Assembly (NCBI GenBank): GCA_016858145.1
Contig: JAEHOE010000183.1
Coordinates: 1-64,000 of the forward strand
From: Edaphochlamys debaryana
Taxonomy: Eukaryota; Chlorophyta; Chlorophyceae; Chlamydomonadales
Direction: 5' to 3'
Length of the DNA: 64,000 nt
The notes under the pieces were generated by a model that saw nothing but the letters and a program-made list of their open reading frames with translations, searched no databases and was not told the origin of the DNA. Of the stretch, positions 48,169-58,600 are shown piece after piece. A program made the position numbers and the translations under genes. The stretch's first letter is position 1. The number at the start of each line of letters is the position of its first letter.

Positions 48169-50240
48169 CTAGGAAGCGCTGATGATGACCATCCTCAGCC
48201 CGTGACACGTCTCCAGCAGGCTCCGCACGCGCTCCAGCTCGCTCGCAGCGCTGCCGCCTCCACCCCCGCCGCCGGGCGCTCCCGCCTCGGCCCCAGCGCT
48301 GCCGGCCGCGCCCTCACCCTCGCCGTCCTTGCCGTCCCACAGCGGCTGTAGGACCTGTGGCATTGGTTGACGGCAAGAACCACAGGGTGAGAGAGCTGGG
48401 CCTAAGGACAAGTGAGGGCTGAGGGCGGGCGAAGGTGTACTCGTGTGCCATGCGATTGGAAGGAAGGTGCACATCCACATAGCCAACGTTGACCTCTTGG
48501 AGTGAGTGGCACGTAAGCCTTTTCATACCAACGCGCGTCATGCCCTGATGTCCTGTCGGCTGCCTCTCCAACCCTCCCGCTCCCCTCAGCCCTGCAATCG
48601 CACCTGATCGAGAGCTGTGCTGAGATGCAGGCGGGTACACACGGCCTGGAGCACGGCCCCGTCACCACCGATGTCGGCGCTCGCCACACCACCGCCACCG
48701 CCGGCCGCTGCCGCCAGCCGCCCCGCCGCTGCCACCGCCGCCTCGGCCGCCACGGTGGAGCTGCATTGCAGAACGACAGCGCCGGCGGAGGCCAGAGCCT
48801 CGTACCGCACGATGTAGTGGCTGCTGTTGAAGCCCGCTGCGGCGCTGAGGCTCTGAAGGGTGACGTGAAGCGCCGCCGGTACCACCACCAGGCCTCGGAT
48901 GAAGGGCCCGCGGAGGAGCACGGTCGAGGCGCATCCGGGCTCGGCTGGGGAGGCAGCCATGCGCGCTACCGCCCGCTCCACCACCGCCGCCGGCGTGAGC
49001 GTGAGGGGCCTGGTAGCGAGCCCGGGCTTGGGCGGGGTGAGCTGCACCTCGGCCCACACATCGCTGGCAACGTGCCAGGCGACGGACTCGGGCACGCCCA
49101 GCTTGCGCACCAGCAGCATGCCGGACGCCGGGCTTGCGTGGCCGCCGCCGGTCAGCGTGCCGAGCGTAACCTTGGCGCAGCGCGCCAAAAGGTCGGCGGC
49201 CGGGTCGTGATCTGGGTCGGGCAGGGACTCCTCCGCGGTGCAGTCGCTCAGCTCCAGCAGGCTCAGCCGCGGGCCCAGGGCGCGGCTCGGCAGGACCGCG
49301 GCGGCCAGCACAGCAGCGACCTGCCCGTAAGGCGTTGGCCCTGGACTGTCAATACGGATGGTGTCGAGGCGGCCGTTGGCGAAGGCGGCCCAGAGCGAGA
49401 AGGGTTCCGGAGCATCTGGGTCGGCCTTGATTGGGGCTATGCTCATGCTGGTGAGCGACGGCGGCACCGCATCCAGGATCTCCACGACGTCCGCCGGCGT
49501 AAGATTCGTGGCGTTTGTGTATTCTGTTTCAAGCGACAGCTCCTGAAGGGCCGTCATGCCGGCGAGGGCCGCAGCCACGTCAGCCGCGTGGGCCCGCTCT
49601 GAGCCGTCTATTGAGGTCAGCTCGAGCCGCGTGAGCTGCCCCGCCAGGCCGCTGGGAATGCAGGGCAGGTAGCTCCAGTCAGCCGTGAGGTCCGTCAGGC
49701 GGGGAAGCATGGAGAGGGCCAGAGTCAAGAAGCGGAAGCCGAGGGCGTCGTCTTGCTCGTCTGGCGCGATTGCCGACAGCACGAGCTTGCACAGCCCGGG
49801 CACAGGCGGCTGAAGAGCGCCAGGAGGTCTTTCCCGGGCAGGGTCGTATCGCTGTCCTTGGTGCTCACGGTAATGTCCGTGATGCGTTGGCAGGCCTCCG
49901 CAGGTGCAGTGAGGAAGGGCATGGCCAGGGCGTCCGTGGTGTCACCATCCACGGAGACGTAGACTTGGGTGCAGCGCGGCCAGCGGCGCAGCCAATGGCC
50001 GTCCTGGCACAGCACCGTGAGCTCATGCTGCGATACCAAGTCTGTGCGGACGGTCAGTCCCGTCTGCTGAAGGTCGATCAGGTCTCGCAGCGTGCGGCAC
50101 GAGAGCCGGGCGTCGGGCAGGCTGGAGTCGCACTTCAGCGCAGCCACCAGGACCTCCCGAGCAGTGCTAGGAAGGATGCGCAGCACGTCCCCGAAGGAGC
50201 AGCTGCTGCGGGTGCTCTGCTGTAGCGGTCCGAGGTCCAT
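48169..50240 (-). pseudogene. Paralog G: subtype 2, broken by a 2-bp insertion
   Basis: Exons 50240-48604 and 48354-48169. The N-terminus (MDLGPLQQS, CSFGDVLRILPSTAREVL) is in one frame down to LLALFSRL; the rest (PGLCKLVLSAIAP, FANGRLDTI, LTGGGHA, ALDQ) is in another. Plus-strand bases 49801-49804 read CACA where paralogs D and E have CA, so an extra CA dinucleotide explains the shift exactly. Without it exon 1 would be 545 codons. The intron (48603-48355) and last exon (VLQPLWDGKDGEGEG, ELERVRSLLETCHGLRMVI) look intact. A sequencing error cannot be excluded. The upstream region matches that of paralog E. Confidence 0.75.
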
Positions 50241-51416
50241 GGGGGCGCGAGGCGGGGTGAACTGCGGGTGGATGTCACGACCTGCGGGAGGGCAGGGGTC
50301 CGGGCGGGGCGATGAGGATGGTGTGGACCGAAGTCAATGGCGTCGGGGACCAACGACCAATCCCCTGCCTCTAAGCCTCTGGAACTCTCAGTTGTACTGA
50401 GGTCTTGCTGCTGGCCCACGAGCCCCGCGCCCACGCCTTCCCGACTGATGCCATTAAATGGCGGGAAAGTGGCCTTCTGCCCTGGCAAGGCGTTGCACGT
50501 CATCTTAAGCTGTGCGAAGTGATTGTATACCTTAGCTGGTTGATTGAGCGCCCGGTCTCGAGGATTAAAGCGACGGTAACTCAGCCGGCAATTCTCGGGC
50601 CACAGGCGCTACAGCACACAGCGAAGCAAAAGATCGGAAAGGTTGTGGATGCACAGAAAGTATATGTATGTCGAGGAACAGCATTGAGGGGCGACCGAGG
50701 CCCTCCGGCCTCCGCGTGCCCGATCACATTCGCGTCCCCGACCCCACCCGCTGCCCCACGCCCGCCTGCGCCGCCTGCGCCACGCCCAGCCCTGGCCCGT
50801 CTGCTCATCTGCACCCTTGCAACCTAGCTGACCTGAACATGCTGGGACTCCTCCTCTTGATGCCTCCCCCTGAACCTGACCACAGACATGCCGTTGCCAT
50901 GGCTACATACCGTACCGGTATCCACAGGCGCAGCAAGCCGTCGCAGCATCCCCCACTGTTGTCCAGACCCCCGCTACCCCCGCCCTGCCCCCGCCCACAT
51001 GCGCCACGCCTCGAGACCCGTTTGCTCCGCTGCAAACTATTAGCCTAGCAGCCTAGCTTGCACGACCTGCTACGGGGTGAATCTGTCGCGTGGTCTGCTT
51101 GCCCGGCCTTCGCTCACCTGCCCTCATCCAGCCCACCAGCTACTGTACACCACGAGGTCCCACGTATCCACTGATGCGTGCGCTGTGCACCTTGACCGCC
51201 TGAGCACTGCAGGTCTAGGCCTCTCTCAACCCGCTAGCTTGGTGCTGGCGTGGTGCCTTGCAGCTTGAGTGCTGCACAAGGCTGAGTCCACGCGATTGCA
51301 GCAAGCGCCGGCATCACACGCCTTGCCCGCCTGCCGCTATCGCCCGCCTGTACACCTATGAGACGCTTAGCATCAGCTCCACTTTGCGCACACCCTCATG
51401 CACTCTGCACCGCGAG
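50241..51416. other. Intergenic region between paralogs G and H
   Basis: Starts with about 300 bases homologous to the upstream region of paralog E, including the E2F-like motif at 50460-50468. 50650-50840 resembles 43320-43520. No other gene seen. Confidence 0.5.
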
Positions 51417-53535
51417 CTACCCGCCTACCGGTACTCCCCCCGAACCTGACCGGTGATCCCTGGATGGACTCAGCCGGACGGCTGCGGGAGCGGCTTGGTC
51501 CAGCCCGGCAGCCTCCCACGTCTCCAGCAGGCAACGCACGCACTCAAGCTGGCTTGGAGGGCTGCCGCCTCCGTGAACGACACCGCCTCCGCCTCCGCTT
51601 GCTGCGCCCAAGTCGGTGCGAGGGCCAACGCCTGCGCCCTCACTCTCCTCCTCGCCGTCCCACAGCGCTTGCAGAACCTGCAGGACAGGGGATAGCCAGG
51701 ATAGCAGCGGAGGCATGGAGAATTGAGAGGTCTTGGCCAGGCTGGCTCTGTCTTACGCCACCAAGCTAAGTGCCCCTTCAGCCATTGCATGTGCCCACTC
51801 AGACCGCTGGTCGTCGTGCTACGAGGGCCCCTCTCAAACCGCACGCCCCTGGCCTTTGCAGAGCAAGTAGCGGACGCTGATCCCTCAAGACCGCTGTTAC
51901 CAACAAGCCCGTCCCAACACCCACCTTGAGACTGCCAGCAGTCAGTTGGTGATCGATGTGAAGGACCGCGAGCATGGCACCGCCGCCCCCATCTCCACCG
52001 CTCGCCCCGCCACCGCTGCCGCCGGCCGCTGCCGCCAGTCGCCGGGCCGCTGCCGCCACCGCCACAGCGGCCTGCACGGAGCTGCATTGTAAGACGACAG
52101 CGCCAGCGGCGGGAAACATCTGACAGCAGTAAACAAAGTGTGGACGGCTGCAGGCCGCCGCGTTGCTGAGGTGTTGAAGGGTGGCGTCAAGGGCTGCCGG
52201 CATGGTGACCAGGCCTCGCATGAAGGGACCGTGGAGGAGCAGGCATCAGGTGGGCGCGCTGGTGAGAGTGTATACCCGTTGCACAGCGCGCTCAAGTACC
52301 ATCGGCGGTGGAAGTGTCGGGCACTGCGCAGCTGCGCCCAGCTTTGACTGTGTCAGCGTGAGCTTTCCCGCCACCCACACGGGACCAGTCCACTCAACAG
52401 ACTGAGGCAGGCCGAGTTTGCTGATAAGCATCAGTGCAGCTGCCGCGCTGCCGCCTGCCGCTAGCCGCAGCGTATGGAGCTCCACCTTGGCGCAGCGCGC
52501 CAGCAGTCCAGCGGCGGGGCCGGGATCGGGAGCCAGAGCCTCCACGTCAAGGCCAAAGAGCGTCAGCAGGCTGAGCCGTGGGCCCAGCGCTCGGCTCGGT
52601 AATACGACGATGGCAAGAAAGGAAGCAACCTCGCTATACGGCCCAGAGGCGTTCGAGAACACGGTGTCGAAGAGGCCTCCGGAGTACCTGAAGAACAGAT
52701 CGGAGGGCTCCGTGCCGATTCCACACAGGCGCAGGCTCGTAAGCGACGGCGGCACCGCGTCCAGAAGCTCCCGGGCTTCCGCTGGGGTGAAGGGCTTGGC
52801 GTAGTTGGAGAGAGCAGAGATCTCAAGCTCCCGCGCCGCTGTCATCCCGGCGAGAGCCGCCACGATCTCATCCATCGAAGGCCGGTGGGGGCTGTTCAGG
52901 GCGTCCAACTCAAGCCGCGTCAGCTGACTTGAAAGGCGTTGAGTTATACATGAAAGGATGTCCCAGCTGGTCCTGAGCTCAGTCAGGAGAGGAAGAGACG
53001 AGAGGGCTAGCTTGGTCAGGGGATGCTCGAGGGGGCTGTCGGGGGCCGGGCCGTCGCCGTCGAGCACCAGCGTGGAAAGGTACGGCAGCCGCAACAGGAG
53101 AGCTAGCACCGTGATGCCGGGAAGACGCGGGGTGCAGACGTCCTCTTCTGTGAAGCGTACTGCCAGCTCCGTGACCCGCTGGCAGGCCTCCGGGGGGGCC
53201 GTGAGGAAGGGTGCGGCCAAGGCACCATGGGTTGCGGTGTCGTAGTAGCGGGTGACCCTGGTGCAGCGCGGCCAGCGGCGCAGCCAGCGGCGCTCCTGGG
53301 ACAAGGCCATTAAGTCAGCGGGCGAGAGCTTGTGAAGGTTGGCCTTGGTCTTGACCCGCTGGAGGTCGATCAAGTCACGGAGCGCACGGCAGGAGAGCCG
53401 GGCGCTGGGCACGAGAGCCGAGCGTTGGGTAGGCGCATCCGCAAGGCCCTGCCGAGCAGCGCTGGGGAGGACGTGCAGGACTTCCCCGAAGGTATAGCCG
53501 CCCGGGGTACTCTGCTGGATAGCGGCTGAGTTCAT
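51417..53535 (-). pseudogene. Paralog H: diverged copy with one in-frame TGA
   Basis: Exons 53535-51925 and 51677-51417, 624 codons with consistent phase. The N-terminus MNSAAIQQS leads into YTFGEVLHVLPSAARQGL and LSCRALRDLID. The leucine-rich middle is diverged but complete. A single TGA at 52248-52246 falls inside the conserved stretch before LLLHGPFMRGL; the same frame continues through the Ala-rich helix and the splice donor. The last exon has VLQALWDGEEE and QLECVRCLLETW. The stop truncates the product to 429 residues and removes the C-terminal third. Its upstream sequence resembles that of F. It could be a recent pseudogene or a shortened protein. Confidence 0.72.
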
Positions 53536-55691
53536 GGGGGCGGCAGGGTGGGAGCCCGGGACAGGGGCCTGCGCGAGGTCGGGGGGAGCGTGCGGGTGTG
53601 AAGGATGGTGCGGGGATGTGAGCCAAGGTCGCCGCGCCTCACGGAGGTTTTTTATACCACACGGCCCGTCACGACTTCACGGAAGCCAGGTCCGCTCACC
53701 GCCTTACCTGAAGCGCGTGCGCTTGAGCTACCAAGGTCTTCGGCGTGCCGCGAGGTGCCACGCGATGGCGGGATGGCAAAGATCTACCAAAGCGAGCGCG
53801 TGGACGCTATGAGGTGGCTTGCTAGCAACAAAGCTACTTAGGCTATGGTAGGGAGTACCTGGACAGTGGGTGGTGTAACGCGTCGCAGGTGTTCAGCGGC
53901 ACATGTCGTCGCGGCTGCGGCGTGGCTCTGTCAAGTCAATGTAAGTATGTCGGCCTTGTGAGCAATCCGGGGGACTGCAGCGGAGGCTTAGGTCAATGAG
54001 GGCAGAGCGACCGACGTCTCACTCCTCCGTTTCCACACTCCTCCATCTAGGGGCCGGGAGGCGGGAGCTCAGCAGGGGTGGGGTACGTGCCAAGAGACTC
54101 CTCGTTGGGACTCCTTGTTGCCCCTGGGGTCCATACATCATAAAGGCTCCTTTCATGTGCAGTAGGCTAATCCTGCTCCCAGAATGTGGAAACACGCGCA
54201 CAACGTCGGATATGCCTGTTCCAGCGACCACGCTTGCAGCAGCACTATGCTGCTCGCTCCGCTTCAGCTCGAAACTGATCAATCCGGCACGGCAGGAGTA
54301 GGCTAGTTTGCTCCAAACAGCTTGTCCAACGCCCGCGCATGCCATTAAGGCTGAGGTCCCTGGAGCCCGCGAGCCAAAAAGGCGTAGGGCATGTTATGAT
54401 ATGCATAAAAAGACCTGAAAGATTGCGCGTCGTCATCGAGAGTGCGGAGGGACAGCTCGCCTGACAGCTCACGCTGAGGAGCCCTGGGACTGCTACGGCT
54501 GCTGCTCTGGTTACTGCATCGGTAAGCTAGATCTGCTGAGGGGAAGGGTAAAAGAAGGACCGCTGTGCCCGACGCCCCCGGCCCGTTCACCCGTTCAGCC
54601 CCCTCGGGCACGGTCGCCTCCCGTCCGTCAAACCCCTGGAGGATGAGGGGGAAGCGCGGGGGCAGCCGTGGGCGGCCAACCGCGGCCATACGGATCGGGG
54701 GTGAGCTAACCAGAGGCTCGCGGCAAACCTGGGCCTGTCTAAGACGCATGCCAACAAGGCTGAGGTCCTGGAGCTCACGCCCGCAAGCCAACGAGGCTCA
54801 GTTAACTAGGAAGGAGCCGTAGGAATGCTAGAGACAGCTGAGGGGAGACGGCGAAGGGCAGAAGGAAGACCAACGCTGTGCCCCACGCTCCCGCCCGTTC
54901 ACCCCCCACAGGCTCAAGCGTATGCTCCCACAGGCACTTTCGCCTCCCGGGTGAGGGAGGGCAGCGGTGGGCATCCGACAGCAGTCATATGGACCCTCGG
55001 GTGAGCGGGGTGCGCAATGGCAATGGCAGGCAATGGCGGGCACCCGTGCGTACCCGCCGCCTTGCCGGCGCGAGCCACGGGAGGTGGGCTCGCGGCAAAC
55101 GCGAGCCTGTCTGAGGGGGGAGCAAGCGGAAGGGAGGACATGGGGGGCGGGAGGCAGGAAGGCGAGGAGAGGAAGCGCCGGCAGCCGCCAGCATGGGGCC
55201 TGGGCGCGATCCGACCCAGGGGTCCGCGGCCCGCGCTCGGTCTCCTTACTCAGGCCGCTTCCCGCCCGCTGCCGCAGGCCGGTGGGAAGCCGCTGTCGCT
55301 GCGGGGCCGTTGGCAGGCCGCTCTCAGCGCAAAGCCCTGTCAGCGGCGCGGTGACGGATGGCCGGCGCTCAAGCGCGCAAAGGGTTATGCCGGGCCGCGG
55401 CTCTCGTTGCAGCTTTATGCGCTTGTGCGCATCGCCCAAGGTTGAGTACAGGCAACCCGCAGCTTACAGCAATTGAACGCGCGCAACACAGCGAGCGAGC
55501 GCGAGCGCACCGCTTGCAGAGACCGCACGCAAGCCGACTTCGACCCACGCCAACTCTTCTAGCAACACCTCGAGCGCAGCTTTCCCGACTGCACCTCCAA
55601 ATCGGCTTCGCGCCGTAGTCCGACCTGCACAACCTGTGCTACCCAGGCGAACGGCGAGCAGGCGAACTTCGCCTCCGCTACAGCCCGGGCG
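53536..55691. other. Intergenic region between the array and the hydrolase gene
   Basis: Near 53568 and 53707 are the acceptor and donor of a probable 5'-UTR intron of H. 54338-55130 holds a diverged tandem duplication: GCATGCCA-AAGGCTGAGGTCC-TGGAG occurs at 54338 and 54748, and CTGAGGGGA-CGCTGTGCCC-CCCGTTCACCC and GAGGCTCGCGGCAAAC recur about 300 bases apart. No gene recognised. Confidence 0.45.
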
Positions 55692-58600
55692 ATGACTCCC
55701 CTGTCAGTCGGCACGGCCGCGCCGGGCAGCGGCCCGCCGCGCCGCGCTTCCAGCCATCGCTCCCCCAGCGCGCCCGCGCTCCACGCCCTAGACCCCGGGG
55801 GGAGCTGTGCGGCCAGCGACCGCGACGGCCGCGGCAACGTTGCGAACGCCTTCGCAGCCGCCGCCTCTGACGCAAGTGACGTCGCGCGTGACATCAGCGC
55901 CGCCAGGGGCGTCGACGACGGCGGCGGCAACCCCAGCAGCGTCTTCGGCAACGCCAAGTTCCGCAGCTATGGCGAGGACTTCCGACCGCAGACCGTGCTC
56001 CAGACGGCCCCTGCCGACCCTGTCGCAAGCCTGGCGCAGCTGCCCCCCGGCTACAACCGCCGCGCCCTGGTGCTGGGGGTCCGCGCGCTGGCGGCGGTGG
56101 CGGCGGCGCTGGCGCTGGCGGCGGCGGTAGGCTGGCGGCTGGCAGCGGCCGTGGGCGGCTGGCACCTGCTGGTGCTGACGGCGGCGGCGGAGGCGGGCTT
56201 CCTGCTGTTCTACCGCCGGCGGTGAGGAGGCTGTGCAGGGGGAGCTGAGTCTTGGCTCCCTTGACTGAGGTTATGGGTGGGTGTCAGTGCGGGCCATTGA
56301 GGCGCGGGTCTTCACCGCATTTACCCCAGCTCTCCCACCTCCTGACCCCTTTCTCCTCGTGCTGCAGGTACGCCGCCCTCAATGAGCAGCCCGCCCGCCA
56401 CGCCCCCTCCAACCACGACGCCCTCACTGCCTTCAACCGCCTGCTGCAGGTGGGGGCCGGGGGCAGGGGGAGGGGGCTGCGGAGGAGGCCGCTTGTCACG
56501 GCACAGTGTCTCCGGTACATGCCATCCTCAGCGGCCCACTCCACTCTCTTTCTCCCCTTCCCCCTCCCTCCTTCTACCCCCTACTCCCTCCTGTTACGTC
56601 TCCCCTCGCCCCCGCCCCCCCCATCCCCCAGGTGTGCCAGTTCTTCTCCGACAAGATCGACGCCCGCGTGTACCTGTCCACATGGTTCTGCGGGGCGGAC
56701 TACCGCCTCATCCGGAGGGGCAACGTGGCCGACCTCATCGCGTACGGCTTCTGGTACATGAGCAGGTACGGCAGCGTACGGCACGGGACCGCAGCGCGGT
56801 AGCAGCGGTAGCAGCACGATCAGGGGGTACTTGGGTTGCTGTTGGCACTGCTGGTACCGGAGTACCACAATCAGGGCACTGCATGCACTTGGCGCCACCC
56901 GAGTGACGTGTGGTCCTACCTCTGTCCGCCGCTCCCCCCACCTCCGCTTCACCCTAACCCCCCTCCCCAGGTCCCCAGGTTTTGGGGGCGTCTTATTGCT
57001 TGGCCGTCCCGCCTGTCACCAGGACGCTGCAGTCTCGCCCCCACTCCCTAAGCATGCTTTGTGCTGCGCCAGTCATCGCGAGCAACGCTCTCCCCCTCCT
57101 CCGTTGCCCCCCTCCCCCACCCCAGGTCCGACATGGAGGCCGCCGGGCAGGGCCCGCTGCTGGCCCGCTGCGTGGCTGCCCTGGAGTGCTCCTTCCGCAT
57201 CGCTCTGCCGCCCGGGCACCAGGTGGGGCGGGGAGAGGGGGGGGGCGGGGGGGGGGTCGAGCGCGCAGCGCGGTGCCCCCCACCGCAGGTGCTGAGGGTG
57301 GGGCAGCAGCTGCTGCCCAGCTGCGGCATCGCTGATCGGAACCCTTTCTCCCTGAACACCCGCCCCCCGCCCCCCGCCCCCCGCCCCGCCCCCCGCACAC
57401 CTGTGCCCTACAGCCCGGCCTCCCGCCCTCCTGATCTTCTTCCCTGGCTCACCGGCCGCCTGCCTGCACCCGCCCTCCCCCGTTTCAACCCCTCCCCCCC
57501 CCAGCCCGGCCTGCGCTGCATGTTCCACCTGTGGGAGCCCCTCCGCACCATCTACCGCCCCCTCACCTTCTACCTGGCCATGGAGGGCCTGGCGCTGCTG
57601 AACAAGGTGGGGGGATGGGTGGAATTGGGTGTGGGAGGCGGGCGCGGGGGGCGGGCGGGGGGGGGGGGTTGGGGCGGGGGACGGAGCGGGTTGGAGAGGT
57701 ATAGAGGCAGGGGCGGTGGAGGGCCTGGCGCTGCTGTGGGGTCAATGCAATGCGGGCGGTGGCCTTAAGGGAGGCATAGGGGCAGGGGCGGTGGCCTTGG
57801 GAGGGGGTAATGGAGGGCCGTGAGTGGCCTGGCGCTGCTGAACACGGCGGGGTTGGGTGGGGGAAATGTTCATGGAGGGCCATGGGGACCGTAGAGGCGA
57901 ACGCAGAGACGTATGGATGGACCTCAACTCCCCTCCTCCCCTCAGGTCATCCTACTGGCCCTGGGCTGCTCCCTCCACATCGACCCCGCCTCCGGCATGC
58001 TGGTCGCCACAGCCGGCCTCAGGCCACCCCGTGGCGCCGCCAAGCAGCAGTTGCAGCAGCAGCCGACGCCAACGGGAGGCGTGGCCACAACCACCCACAC
58101 CACGGTTCGTCGTGTCAGTGACAAGGCGGGGGAGCAGGAGCCCGCACCGCCCACGCCCTCGGCAGCAAGGCAGCTGCGGCGGCGGGAGCAGCAGGGCCGC
58201 AAGGCCGCCGCCGCCGTCAGTGACACCAGCTTCGGCCCCGATCTCCTTGCCCCTGCCCCTGACACTTCTGGTGCTGGCGACGAGGCCGTGCCGCTGGTCT
58301 TCGCCTGCCCCTCCCGCTACGGCTCCTGCTCCTCCTCCGTCTCCGACTGCTCCGCCGGCCCGGCCTCCGGCTCCGCGGCCCCTTCCTCCGACGGCGGCAG
58401 CGGCAGCGGCGCCCACACCCCCGCTCGGCCCAGCCACGACAGCCACCGCAGCCGCAGCGGCAGCGGCAGCAGCGGCGGCGGAGCTGATCAGGGCCAGGGC
58501 CGGGTACCGGTAGGGGTGCACCAGCCGGAGCCTCAGGAGGAGAAGGCCAGCGAGGCTAGCGGCGAGGAGGGCCCGGCCCCCGTGCTGCTGCTGCATGGGG

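Noticed and set aside
53649..53658. TATA-like TATAAAAAA on the minus strand upstream of paralog H
   Set aside because: It lies between the proposed 5'-UTR intron donor and acceptor, so it is probably intronic; it is absent from D and F.
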